Below, piece after piece: positions 20,470-32,674 of a DNA stretch of 64,000 nt (its first letter is position 1; each line of letters starts with the position of its first letter). Both the position numbers and the translations under genes were made by a program. This stretch comes from Gongronella butleri. Taxonomy: Eukaryota; Mucoromycota; Mucoromycetes; Mucorales; Cunninghamellaceae. The stretch spans positions 62,001 through 126,000 of the forward strand of contig JAIWZP010000034.1 of assembly GCA_025201375.1 (NCBI GenBank). Reading direction: 5' to 3'. The notes under the pieces were generated by a model, which was not told the origin of the DNA, did not search any database, and saw nothing but the letters and a program-made list of their open reading frames with translations.

Positions 20470-22780
20470 GCTTTAATCGCCATTTCCTCGCGATCCGTCA
20501 AGTCAGCCCGCGATTTTTATTGCAGATAATATGATAGAAAGACGGGCTCACTGCATCTAATGACATGACTCACACAGTGCTGGTGTGTAGGTTGCCAAAC
20601 GGATTTCACTTTTCTCGTGGCCCCAGCCAATCAAATCAGAGGACCCTCCAGGGGCATTTCTACCTGACCAACTTGTTTTTTTCCAAAAATCTAAAAAAAA
20701 AAATTTCACCACCAAATACTTGTCGCAACGTCACGAAACTCTCCCACCTAAAGTTTTTGGCCCCTCTCTTTTCAGAAAACAATTAAAACCCCGCTGTCAA
20801 ATAGCTGGTTCCGCGAGCGACTTGACATTGCTGAAATTTTGGCTGTAACCCATTTTTCAAAAATCATTTCGCAGTAAAATCGTCCTCCCATCACCGCAAA
20901 TTTAGCATCATCGTGCATTTTTTAACGCCCCTCTTTTCAGAAAAAATAAAAATTAGAGCTCACGCTGGCCGTTGTCGAGACATGCACTTACGGTATTTCA
21001 GACGAATTTTCACAAATGCAATGCTGAACGCCTTAAACCGTAATAGAATTGGTTCCAAAATTGGCCATTAGGTAATTTTGGCTCGTCAATTTATAAAGAT
21101 ACGTTAAAAACTAGTAGGTGATTAGGCTGTTTAAAATTTTTGGCATTTTTTCATGATTTTCACAATTCTAGTATTAAAGACCACAAACCATGGATGCAAT
21201 GTCTCTCCAAACCTATGCTTAAGGTTATTTTCTAGCGTTCATTTCCTATTACAAACTCTTTGAACCAGAGGTCGGCAGACTCGTTATGCAGATGAATCCC
21301 AAATGACGTTATTTTCACAAATTTAGCATAGGGCCTCGAAATATTTTGTGGATCGCGGTGAAAATGGCATCAATCGAAAGAAACTCGCTTAACTGTCATT
21401 TTTGGATTGCTTAGTCGTCTGATGGATGAACTTTGCACGCTTGCAAAAGTCGAACAAACATTTCAAATAATTTCAACCTCGATGTTCTCGTCAACTGATT
21501 GGACAACACACGGCGCTTTTAACGTGTCAAAAGTATCTTTTGAATATCTATCGAATGAACTAGTTTCGTCGGTGAATGGCTAAAACTCGCAGAGAAAATT
21601 CACTTTTTCGTCAAAAACTTTGGTCGCGATTTGCTCGACAACGGTCTAATAAACCTGTGATTTTTACTCCAGTTTTACTAACAAATAGGGCACAAAGTAT
21701 CTAATGGGATGACTTGCCGTGCGTCAGCTTGGGTTTTGCTTTTTAGATCGGTCATTTCACCAGGCTCCAGCCCACTCAGCGCATAAAAATGTGCAAAATA
21801 AAAAAATAAAAAAATAAGAAAAAATAAAAAATTCCATGCATTCCACGCACCTTAATTTGGAAGTGTCAACCTTAAATTTTTGCAAAACAAATCTTGCCCA
21901 AAGTAGATAATTTTCTCAGTCGATCGCCGGCCATGCGTCACTCTTTGGGCTTTTTTCTTAAGTTGGGGCGACCTGCGATTTTGTCTGCCAATAGCAAATC
22001 GTCGGAGCTGTCTGTTTGGGATGCATTGATCAGTCGGAGTTCGAAAAAGTTCAAATTTGGCATTTTCTGAGATTGAAAAGTGTGACCCCTGAGTGACCCC
22101 TAAATTTTTCAATAGTGGTCGTAGCGCTTTGGAGGTTTAAGCTTTTTTGTTGCAAATTTTTCGCTGAATGCGATGCGGCTATTTTTGAGCGGGGTCGACC
22201 ATGCACGTGGCCAGATGAATGCAAAATAGTCCAAATACGAGGGCTTTGGTATTTTCGAGTTGAAAAAAATCGGGCGGGTCCGTCTTGAGCACTGGGCCGT
22301 ATGGTATGTAGTTTCAACCGTGACGCATTTTTCATTGGCGGGCGAGTAGGCTGTAAAAAATTTTCTGGAGGCACAACAGGCCGGCAAAGTCTGAAAAACG
22401 CGCTCTTTGGGTTTTTAAATGGTAAATGTGCACGTTTTTGTGCAGTGTAGCGCGATGCTTTACTGTAGAGAAACATGTCACAAATAAAGATACAGTATCT
22501 ATAAAAATTTTATATCAATTCATAAATGTTAAATTTAAAAAATGTTTAAAAATTAATAAAAATGGGTTGATATTAATAAATATATATTTAAAATATAAAT
22601 ATACTAAAAAGAGCAGTTTTTATATCCTATTGCATTTATGCCTAAATTTGTGTAGTTTTTTATGATATAGAAATTTCAAGTTACCTTAGTCGTGTCTCTT
22701 AGGAACTGAAATGAAAGCACGCGTCAGTTTCTGTCCACTGCAATTGAAACATGGACGGATCAAATGCTATATTTGTGTGC
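20470..22780 (+). repeat. dispersed non-coding repeat, longest copy
   Basis: The part from about 21430 to 22310 aligns with 45990-47100 (shared GTATCTAATGGGATGACTTGC-like block, TCAGTCGATCGCCG, GTGACCCCTGAGTGACCCC). The part from 22310 aligns with 7620-7860. A weaker internal copy of the ATCTAATG...TGACTTG segment is seen near 20550-20640. No long ORF in either strand. The family may be a large non-autonomous or decayed element, or part of a heterochromatic repeat. Confidence 0.7.
22460..22705. other. extremely AT-rich insertion within repeat
   Basis: This stretch is missing from the otherwise matching 7.7-kb copy. It is mostly A and T with almost no G or C over about 150 bp, unlike its surroundings. 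Mitochondrial or plasmid origin is possible but cannot be judged by eye. Confidence 0.5.
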
Positions 22781-23285
22781 AAAAATCCACCAAAAGGATC
22801 GAAAATCATGCTTTTATGCATTTCTTTTTTTCTTAGGCGCTAATTCCTGGTTGATCGATTTTTTTCGAAACAGACAAGGCACAATTCACGCTTGCTTGCG
22901 GCAACGCCCTCATCAAATTTGAGTGGCATGCTGTACCGTACTGTAGTAAGATCACAGAAGAATAGGCATCGTGCATCCGATATTTTTTGCATTTGGCTGC
23001 CTTGGAGGTTGGAGTAAAAGAAAACGAGCCATACCTGAACAAGAACTTAGAAACAAAAAAATATGGGTGATATGTCAATGCGCTCGCTTCTTCTCGTTTT
23101 GAAACATTTGGTCAAGGGATAGCTTGAATTACAAGTGATGCATTTGTTGCATTTTGCACTGGGTGGACAAATGGACCCTGGCCAATGCTGCGGCACCTGA
23201 AAATAAAAATATAGCTGGGCGGACGCCAGTCCGCAGCTGCTGTTCGTTCTCTTTTTTTTTTTTTCTCCTTGATCTACTATTGACT

Positions 23286-23557
23286 ATGGGCGCAGAAATC
23301 TATGCCAAGCTGTTTGGTCTCGGTGTTGCTCTTGGCGGTACAATGGAGTTTGCACTGATCAAGTCCAACTATTGTAAGGATCCTGTCCGTGTTGCATTAA
23401 ACGCAGTAAATTGAGGTCTTTTGACTGTTCCATAGATGAAATGTTGCTTGCCTCGGAGGCCAAAGCGAAGCGCAAGGAGCTGAATCAAGAAGCCGAGGAC
23501 ATTGAGCGCATGAAGAGGATCCGAGAGGAACAAACGAGCCAGTCTCAGGCCGAATAG
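23286..23557 (+). CDS. small single-pass membrane protein
   Basis: Two exons, 23286-23373 and 23436-23557, give 69 aa. Residues about 7-25 (KLFGLGVALGGTMEFALIK) form one probable membrane segment. The remainder is a Glu/Lys/Arg-rich amphipathic or coiled-coil helix ending TSQSQAE. This architecture resembles small mitochondrial assembly or subunit proteins, but I do not recognise the family. The intron is spliced in phase 1 between N-Y and YEMLL. A C/T-rich leader precedes the start. Confidence 0.72.
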
Positions 23558-23955
23558 GTGTTTGAACGCGACCGAGAAAGCAATAAAGAACCCTGTTTAT
23601 ACCATTTTCGTGCTTTTAAAGGGCATGTGGCGCCAACAAAAGACATGCTGATGCTTTGCACGCTGCAAATGCTTTGTGCCAGTCTAATTGAATGCGTGGC
23701 GCTGTCTTGAGACACGAGGTCATACGCTGGGATCGCGAAAAAGTCAAGAGGCACAGCACGCAATTGAGACGAAAAGAGGCATTCATCCTTGAAGAATTGG
23801 GCGGACACGCGTCGCATGGCGCTGGGCAAGTCACGGGCGGGAGCGGGGGCGCGTTTTTTTTTTTTTTTTCTAGGCGTGCCGCGCCACTTTGTGTTTCGCT
23901 TTTCTTTCTCGTTTTTACTCCCTTTTTTCAACACATTACACACAAAAGCAACATC

Positions 23956-24944
23956 ATGGAAGGTAATGCACACCGAGAATCGACGCGACAATGTTGATGC
24001 TAACGCGTTGTTTCCCCTGGCCATAGGCTACCTCCCCGAGTCTGGCGACAATCAGCAAAAGGTAAAGAAAACGAGCATGACATTTACTTTTTGAGGGCTC
24101 ACTAACACGTTTCTTGGCCCTTTTTTCTTAGCGCACGCGCAGCGACAACACCATCCGCCCCATCACCATCAAGCAACTGGATATGATCGAGCTGCAGAAT
24201 GAGAACAATTTTTACCTGGACGGTGCCCAGGTTTACATGGTATGTCCGTTTTTACGCGTCAACGCGCCCCTTGCTTGGCTCATTTTTATTTTTTGTTCTC
24301 TTTGTCTAGGTGACCTTTGTGGGCGTGGTGCGTCAGATTTCGCCTCACTCGACCAACATCGCGTATCGATTGGAAGATGGCACTGGCCAGACAGAGGTGC
24401 GATACTGGACGGAGCAACAGGATGGCGCTGGCGAGGAGAGCACGTCTGATATCCAGCTAAACACGTACGTGCGTGTGTACGGCCGTCTGCGCGCCTTCAA
24501 TGGCAAGATCACCGTGCAATCCACAGCCGTGCGCACCATTGAGGACCCCAACGAGACCACATTTCACTTTTTGGAGGCGATCCTGTCGCATGCGTCGCTC
24601 CAAGGCAAGAGCGGCGAGAGCATGGTAAGCCCAAAACAAGTGACGCGTCCACTACGAGACACGCACGCCGCTAACGCGCCTCTTTTTTTTCTTTTTTTTT
24701 TTCTTCTTTTTCATTGTAGGACGTGACGATGACGGACGTTAGCAGCAACTCGATCAATGAGACCGTGTATCGACTGATCTCCAGCGCCGAGGAAGAGAAT
24801 GGTATGCACATTGACCAGGTGTTCAAGTCGTTGGGCAACCAATACAGCGAGAGCGCCATCAAGGAAGCCATTGACTTTTTGTCCAATGAGGGCCGCTGCT
24901 ACAACACCATTGATGATGAGCATATCCGCTCAACGGAAGCCTAA
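23956..24944 (+). CDS. RPA2: replication protein A 32-kDa subunit
   Basis: Middle subunit of the heterotrimeric RPA single-strand DNA-binding complex for replication, repair and checkpoint signalling in the nucleus. Five exons (23956-23962, 24027-24061, 24132-24239, 24310-24624, 24720-24944) give 229 aa. The short N-terminus is followed by RPITIKQL. The OB fold covers about residues 50-140 ([42 protein letters not shown]). The C-terminal winged helix contains [11 protein letters not shown] and [20 protein letters not shown]. The N-terminal phosphorylation region is much shorter than in animals. The first coding exon is only 7 nt (ATG GAA G). Confidence 0.93.
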
Positions 24945-24956
24945 ATGCACCACTTA

Positions 24957-25010
24957 CACACACGAAAACACACACACACACACACACGCACACACACACA
25001 CACGCACATA
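24957..25010. repeat. (CA)n microsatellite
   Basis: Interrupted CA repeat with a few CG and AA breaks, in the 3' region between the convergent RPA2 and kinase genes. Confidence 0.9.
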
Positions 25011-25232
25011 CAAATTATCCCTCCTCCCACTTGATCACCCAGCCCAACCCATGAATTTAGGAAATGAAATTGTGTCTTTTATATGATTGGAAAGAAAAAA
25101 TAAAAATAAAAAAAGTAATAAAAAAGTCAAGATGGCAACAAGTGATCACACAAAAAAAAGGGGGGGGGACGGGGGAAAGGGATGGCAAATGCGTAAGTTT
25201 TGGGTTTTTTTTAAAATAAAATAGAAAAGTCA

Positions 25233-28200
25233 TTATTGATGCGACAGCTTCTCGTCAAGGGCCATGACACCGGTGATCCAGCCGCATGCCATTTTAAAGA
25301 CGACGGTGGATCCTTGGCGCTTTGAGAAACGCAACGAGAAGATTTGCTTGTTGGCATTGCCCAAGGACGCGATGGGTTCCCATGTGATGGAGAACACGGC
25401 GACGCCGTCTTTGTGTTTCTGCAAGCCGTTGCCATTGGGAGTGTCGTTGAGTGTTGCTTGCGACGGCGACCGCGGCAAGGACGCGGCATCGCTGGGGACG
25501 GGGGCGGCATTGTTGGCATGTGGATGGTGCGCGTCGCGTTTTTGCTGTCTTGCGAAAAACGAGGTGGTCATGGACGAGGTCAATTGCGAAATGAGGGTGA
25601 ATCGCTGTGAAAACGACGAATTAGCGGGGCCACCGCCGCCTAGAATCAGCTGATCGTAATTGCCACGGCGTCTGTGCCTGCTGGAGGCTGTTGACCTGGT
25701 CAAATTGGACCTGCTGGACGCGGACGACATGGACACGCGCTGTGTGGATGTAGTGGACCGCTTGCTATTCTGTCGATGGAGCAATGGATTGGTATTTGTG
25801 TTTTCTGTCAAGACAATGGGAGCCGGGCTTGGTGTTTGTGCCGATGTGGCAGTCGCAGCATTAGCAGAGGTGGCCGCAGCAGCCGCAGCAGAGGCATTGG
25901 CAGCATTTGCGGCGGCAATGGCCATGGTTGTGGATGGGGTAGGCGCGTCTCGCAAGGTCAGAATACAAATCAGGCTATTGGAGCCATCTTCCACGTACGA
26001 GATGCCCATGAGCTGGCACGTCAATTTGAGAATGGCCATGCATTCCTGATCGGCCTTGACGGCAGTCGATGCCGCCGTTGTCAATTGCTGTGTATCGCAC
26101 GAAGATGTCATCGAGTCCAGCGGCTCTTCAATGGAGCACGATGTGGTGATGCTCGACAAGGTCAATGACGGCAGCTGATCTTGGCTTGCATTTGCACTGC
26201 TCTGTGGTGCAGCGATCATGGTCATGGGCGTCGGCGTCGGCGTAGAGGACGACACGTCCACAGTTGTCGTCGCCGACGACCCCGGGACGACCAATTGTTG
26301 CGATGACGACGCCGACGCGTGAATGGGCGATGTGTGGCTCGTGGTGGTGGGCGTCACGGGGCTGGACATGGATGTTGGCGTGTGAATGGCCGTGTTGATC
26401 GTCAATGGCGGGGTGGCCGAAGGAAGGCAAATTTGGAAATAATGGATTTGATCCTGCATGCGCTGCACCATGGCCGAAAGTGACAATTCAGATGCTTTGA
26501 ACCCGAGTCGCTTGGACTTGGCAATGGCCTGCCACTTGTCAAGAGGCGTCATCGACAGCTGATGCGTGCGTGTACATACCATTTGCAGCAAATCCGATCG
26601 AAATCCTTCGACATTTGTCACAAACCGCCCGTACCGCGGGTGCTGCTGTGTGTGGTACGACGCGTCTACATTGCCACCTTCGCCAGTCGCCGACGCGTCG
26701 GTCGTCGAGGGTGGGGCCGCCGTGAAGTACGTGGAAAGGTTGATTGGGTGGTAAACGAGCGTGCGCGCGGCAATGGGCTTCTCCATCTCCATTGTTTTCA
26801 TCAATTGGCGCCGCGTGCGCCGCTCCTTGTCCTTTGCGGCCAAATCACCATGATCCGCTTGCTGCGCCTGCACAAGGTCGTCGTAAATGGTCGGAGTCGC
26901 GAGCGGGCACGGCAAATCGCCAAATGCAGTCAGCCACGGATCATTTTGCAACGCCATGCGCACCGTCATGCGCTTTCTGCGATCCACCTGCAGGCATTTC
27001 ATAATGGTTCTTTGTAAATCCGGGCCAATGGAGGCAGGCATCGGGAAATTGCAGCTGCACACGTCCTTTTTCAGTTCTCCCACGGCTATGCAAAAAAAAA
27101 AAAAAATGGATGGGGAAAGAGAGAGAGGGAGAATGTGAGTGTGTGTGCATGTGTGCATCATTGTGTACACGCGCTCCGTGCATTGCATGTTTTTTTTCTT
27201 GCTTTTTTTTTTTTTTAATTTTAGACTGTGCTTACTATGCGCGTGAGCAAAGGGCTCAAACCCCGCGGTCATGCGGAAGAGTGCAATGCCAAGGCACCAG
27301 CAATCGACCTCTGGGCCATAATATTTCTGATTGCTGATGATTTCAGGGCTGTAGTACAACATGGAGCCACAGATGGTCTTGAGGCGCTGCAACCCAAAGC
27401 GATTGCCCAGGCCAAAGTCGACGAGCTTGAGGACGGGTTGTGGGCACTCCGGCGTGGGGTCGGCGATCATAATATTGGGCGTCTTGAGATCACGGTGCAC
27501 AATCCAATGGCGGTGACACACATGCACGGCTTGGACCAGTTGCCGGAAGAGGTGGCGCGCTTCCGATTCAGGCAACGCCCCGGCGCGTGCATGCAAATAC
27601 TCATCCAGGTTTTGCCCATGGATGTATTCCATCACAAGAAACAGCGAGTCGCACGTCTCAAACGTCTCGTACAATTTCACAATGTTTGGGTGTTCGAGCA
27701 ACTCCATCAGGTGAATCTCACGCACCAGCCGTGACATGACGCGAAAATCATGCACCAACTTGTCGATGATCTAAAAAAAAAAAAAAAAATAGAGGGAGGG
27801 GGGATAGGCGGGAAAGGAGGAAAATGGGTCAGCAGGTTCTGTTTGTTTTATCTAACATGTCGATTGATCAACAAGTCGCTTCTTCGCTCCACCCTTTCGT
27901 TTGCCCCTTCCCCCTCGATCATCCAATTCCTCACTCCGCCGTCTCGCGCGCCGCCGCGTGTCGATTTTTTTTTTCATTTTTTTTTCTTTTTGCTGTCTAC
28001 CTTAATGGCCACGAGCTTCTTTGTCTTTTGATGCTTGGCCAGCATAACCTTGCTGAATTTGCCATTGCCCAGCGGCCGGATAAAATGATAGGGTCCAATG
28101 CCATTTAGCAATCCCTCGTGATTGACGAGTTTGGCCGCCGACTTTGAAGACGTCGATGGTGCATGCTCGCGAGCGGATGGTGTGCGCTGTGGTGGCGACG

Positions 28201-28354
28201 GTGCCTTGCGTGGAGGCGCTGCTGCTGCTGCTGCCTCATGTTGCTCTGCTGCTGCGCGGCGCGTGTCGGGCAACGGCGATGGCGCGGTCTCAACCACGGT
28301 GGGCGTCGATGACCGGATAAAATGAGTCTTAAAGGATGCTGAGATCGCCTTCAT
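25233..28354 (-). CDS. Ser/Thr protein kinase with C-terminal KA1-like domain
   Basis: CAMK-group kinase of the MARK/Kin1/Gin4 kind. Three exons (28354-28001, 27770-27236, 27085-25233) give 913 aa. The N-terminal 80 residues are Ala/Pro/Ser-rich. The kinase domain starts at about residue 88 (YHFIRPLGNGKFSKVMLAK, VAIK). It contains REIHLMELLEHPNIVKLYE, HRDLKTPNIMI and DFGLGN, with SPE in place of the usual APE, and then GPEVDCWCLGIALF. The long middle is Ser/Thr/Ala-rich low complexity. The tail (ITWEPIASLGNANKQIFSLRF, VVFKMACGWITGVMAL) fits a KA1 phospholipid-binding fold. A role in polarity or septation would be typical for relatives but is inference. It is convergent with RPA2, 288 bp apart. 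Confidence 0.87.
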
Positions 28355-30225
28355 TCAAACAATAAGAATTGGGAGAGAACCAATGAGAAGAGAAACCTGT
28401 AATGTGGTAAGAAAAAAAAGAAAAAAAAAAGAGAGAGAGAGAGAGAAAGTAGACAGCAAGGCAACAGTGGGGTCAAAGGAGCCAAACACGTTTTATTTAC
28501 CTTTTTGCCACTTTTTTTTTTTAGGAGGTGCGCTCTGTGCCTCCTTTCTCTCTCTTTTCTCACTCATCTCTCTCCTGGATGCATAAATAAAACATGGAGC
28601 CAATGAGATCGTCCTTTTTTGCCAAAAGTGCACATGGCAAACGGGGGGCCCTCACCGTCGGAAGTGAGCCAAACGGCGCGTTTGCCCTCTCCTCCCCCCT
28701 TTCTCGAGCCCCAAAACAAACAAGCAAATCCCGAAACACTCCATCAAAAAGGGATCAACCAATTTTCATTGCCCCCTTTTGTAAACAAAAGAAAAAAAAG
28801 GGCTACCGAGAGGCGTGATCCGTGACGGAGCGTCGCGCTCTCGCCCCTCCTTTGTACACTGCTTCATGCACACAATCGTCGGTCCCAAACACGCCCACAA
28901 ACCCGCGGCCCTTGCTGGCACGAGCGCGGTACGACGACACTCCGACACGCGATGGATCTGCTTGTGAGCACCCACACGCTCGGACACCACGGATGATAAT
29001 TGTTTGATTTTCTGTGTTCCTTGGTGGATCCTTCTTTTTTTGTGTGTAACCCGCCTTCCAGCCCATGGAATTGGGAAAACGAGAGCTTTTTTTTTCCACC
29101 ACGATGTGCTTTCCCGTCGTCAAGGACCACAGATCTCCCCATTTTTTCATCTTTTTTATCTTATTTTTTTATGCTCGTTTAAAACTTTTTGTCATATATT
29201 GCGGGCGGCAATGGTCAGCTTCAGGACACCCGTGAGGATGGCGAGACCACGCCCATCTCAACTCGTGATCCAGGCAATGGTCAATTGATTGAAAGATGTA
29301 ACGGGCTGTCATTGAAAAGGGCTAGCGCGATCTGCGCATGTCCATCTATGCCGATATTTTTCATCCATTCTCGCTCCAAATTTAGGCAAAAAAAGTACAA
29401 GAGAGGGAGTGGCCACGCGCCCATGCCGTTGGCACAATCCTCATCTTGTTGAGAGAGACCAGGTGAGCGGCTGCATAAAAAAAAAAAAAGCCTCAGCTTT
29501 GCATCTTTCCAGATGCACGTCGCATTCCTTCTCTCTTCTCTCTTCTCTATCTTGCCCCCTTTTCGTCACAAGTCAGTGCATGCCTTGTTTTGGGCAAAAT
29601 ATAAAAAAGTAGGCACGCAATGATCGCGAGAGCAAATGCACGTGCCGAAATAGAACGACCGTGGTGCGTTTTACTAGGCAACAGCGGTCTGCACAGGTCC
29701 TGGCTATCCCGACGCTTCATAGAACGCAGCAGAGCTTAGCGAGACACGCTGAACCTTTGTCTCGGCCGCTCAACGGCGAGGTTGAGCTGTCCAGGGCAAT
29801 GATAAAAATGGAAAAAGGAAAAACGGTGGTCTTTTTGGCATTTCGTAAGATGAATGGCAAAGACGCATGGCCATTTGCAAGTCAAGGAATAGCTGGGCAA
29901 GCAGAAAAAAAAAGGGGGGAGGCAAAGGCGCACAAGTTTAAGCCTTCCAAATGCGGAACCCCACTGTTTTTTTTTGTGCGGTGCCAGATCATTGGGCCAA
30001 TTGTGCCTGATGCTGGACAACCTTTCCCCGCAAAAAAAAATCCCATTCTGGCTGAATTGGGAATCCTATTACGTGAGAGCAGTTGATCGCTGTGAAAGGT
30101 TCACCCGTCCACAAAAAAAAAAAAGTGTCCGCTTGCTGTCTTTTTTTTTTTTTTTTTGCCTCTCTTTTTTATTTCATTTCTACCTCAATTGCTTCCCCTC
30201 CCCCCTCTTTCACCTTATATTGATC
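28355..30225. other. intergenic between divergent genes, no gene seen
   Basis: About 1.9 kb separates the kinase start from the acyl-CoA dehydrogenase start. It has pyrimidine-rich tracts and poly-T runs, especially 30140-30157 just upstream of the dehydrogenase. Short ORFs only, without recognisable motifs. Presumably it holds both promoters. Confidence 0.5.
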
Positions 30226-32674
30226 ATGTCCAAGACATTTACTCGCGAAGAAGTGGCGCGCCATGCGTCCGAGGAAGACATGTGGATCATCATTGACACG
30301 GTTGTCTATGACATTACGCGCTTTGTGGATATGCACCCTGGCGGTCTGTTCCCATTGTTGGAAGTCGCTGGCAAGGATGCCACCGATGCTTTTTACAGCA
30401 TGCACAAGCAGGATGTTCTCCTCAAGTACAATCGGTACAAAATTGGCTCCATTGCCAACGAGGAGCCCCAAATCCACATGTACCAGGCCGGTGACCTGAG
30501 CAAGATCCCTTACGGCGAGTCCAGCTTCTTCATGGGCTACAAATCGCCTTATTTCACGGAACGCCACAAGGAATTCCGCATCGCCGTCCGCAAGGTCCTC
30601 GATTCCATGCGCCAGGAGGCCGAAGAGTACGAGACCACCGGTGACCGCCCCTCGGACGAATTCATGCAAAAGCTCGGCTCTTATGGCCTCCTTGCCGCCA
30701 ACATTGGCCCCGACGCTGTGCGCCTCATCCCCACCATCCAATTGCCTGGTGGCATTCAGCCCGAGGAATACGACTATTTCTACGAAATGATCGTCCACGA
30801 GGAATTTGCGCGCTGGTCCACCCCCGGCACCGGTAAGACAGAGGATGGAGAAGGAAAAAAAAAAAGGCGAAAAAAAATATACAAAAAATCGGCCCAAAAC
30901 TCACACGCATGACGCGTTTTTTCTTTTCATCATTTTCTTGATGATATCAGGCACGGGTGTCTTGGGCGGCATGACAATTTCGTTGCCCACCGTCATCAAC
31001 TTTGCCAAGCCCCATGTCAAGGCCAAGGTGAGTCGTAAAAAAAAAAGAAAAAAGCGAGAAAAAAGCGGGCAAGCGTGGGGAAAACGTGTTACGAGATGTC
31101 CCAGGCGTGAGAACCCCGCGAGCGCGTAACTTTATCGCGTCCCCTTGTGACACGCCGGCTGCCATGCCAAACGCTTGAAAAAGCAAATACACCTTGACAA
31201 ATGGCCATTGTGTAGCAACGGCAATACACGCCCCCTTGGGAAAAAAATACAAACATTCATGCTGACATGTCACTTTTTCTTTTTGGCAAACCTAGGTCGT
31301 GCCCGAGGTGCTCTCTGGCAAGAAGCGCATGGCATTGGCCATCACCGAACCCTACACCGTAAGCAAAAACAGCCCTTCTTTGGAATTTTTGCGTGTTCAT
31401 ATCGTATGTTCTTTTTTTTTTTGGTAAAAACAGGGGTCGGACGTCGCCAACATCAAGACGACCGCCAAGTTGTCTGCGGACGGCTCGCACTACATTGTCA
31501 ATGGCGTTAAGAAGTGGATTTCCAACGGCCAATTCGCCGATTACATCTCGACCGCCGTGCGCACCGACAAGGGCATCTCCATGCTGCTCATCGAGCGCAC
31601 CGAGGGCGTCGAAACCAAGCAAATTAAGACATCGTCCGCCGCGTCCGCCGGCACGGGTAAGCACGATGATTTGCTTCTTTCGCGGTTGTGACCCCATTGA
31701 CATGCTTTTTTTCCTTTTTTTCTTTTTGGATTAGCTTACGTCGAGTTTACAAACGTCAAGGTGCCCATTGAGAACTTGCTCGGTGTGGAGAACCAAGGTT
31801 TCAAGGTCGTCTTGTGTAAGAAGAAAATTCAGCCATGCAACCTCCATCTCATCGCACTTTTTTTTTTCTTAGCCAATTTCAACCATGAGCGCTACATCAT
31901 GCTTTGCGGTGCCACCATGGCCGCACGCCTTGTCATTGAGGACTGTTTCAAGTGGGCAAACCAGCGCAAGGTCTTTGGCAAGCGCCTGATCGACCAACCC
32001 GTCATCCGCAACAAGCTTGCTGGCATGGTAAGTCCCGCATCCTTCCTCCAGAAAACAAGGCATTGGCACGCCATCGGCATAATTGGAGGCACAAACGGAC
32101 ACTGGGGAAGCAGAATACGTCGAAAAACACGGATAGGACGCGTTTTTGGATTTTCCTCACCCCGGTCGAAACGCGTCCAAAAGCGCGTCCATTATGTGCC
32201 TTGTCGCGTCCTAAAATGCCCATCAAGACGTATCATGAAGATTCATTTGCTAATGACGCGCCCTTTTTATTATGCAGATTTCCCAAATGGAGGCCATGCA
32301 CAATTGGCTTGAGAACCTGACGTACCAGATGAACCACATGTCGTACGCCGAGCAGTCTGTGAAGCTCGCCGGTCCTCTGGCCCTTTGCAAGTACCAAATG
32401 ACGCGCATGTTGCACAATGTCTCGGACGACGCGTGCCAAATCTTTGGTGGCAGGTAATGTTTCGTTTTTTTTAGTATCTTTATTTTGTTCAACGTGCTCG
32501 TTTTGTCTTGTTTCTTGCTGCAGAGCCATCACAAAGACCGGCATGGGCCGCCGCATCGAGACCCTGCAGCGCACGTACAAGTTTAGTGCGATTCTCGGTG
32601 GCTCCGAGGAGATCATGGCCGACCTCGGCGTGCGCCAGGCCATGAAGTACTTCCCCAAGAACGCCCGCTTGTAA
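30226..32674 (+). CDS. cytochrome b5 / acyl-CoA dehydrogenase fusion
   Basis: Predicted FAD acyl-CoA dehydrogenase with a haem domain attached. Eight exons (30226-30832, 30951-31027, 31296-31358, 31434-31656, 31735-31815, 31873-32027, 32278-32453, 32524-32674) give 510 aa. Residues 1-80 are a cytochrome b5 domain with axial His at H37 (MHPGG) and H60 (YSMHK). Then come ACAD N-terminal helices (FRIAVRKVLDSM, YGLLAANIGPD), the flavin-contact strand ALAITEPYTGSDVANIKTTA, and C-terminal helices with RKVFGKRLIDQPVIRNKLAGM, QIFGGRAITKTGMGRRIE and LGGSEEIMADLGVRQ. It ends NARL; ARL fits a peroxisomal PTS1 and no mitochondrial presequence is seen. Fungi are known to carry this fusion, but substrate and electron acceptor are unknown. 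Confidence 0.92.
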
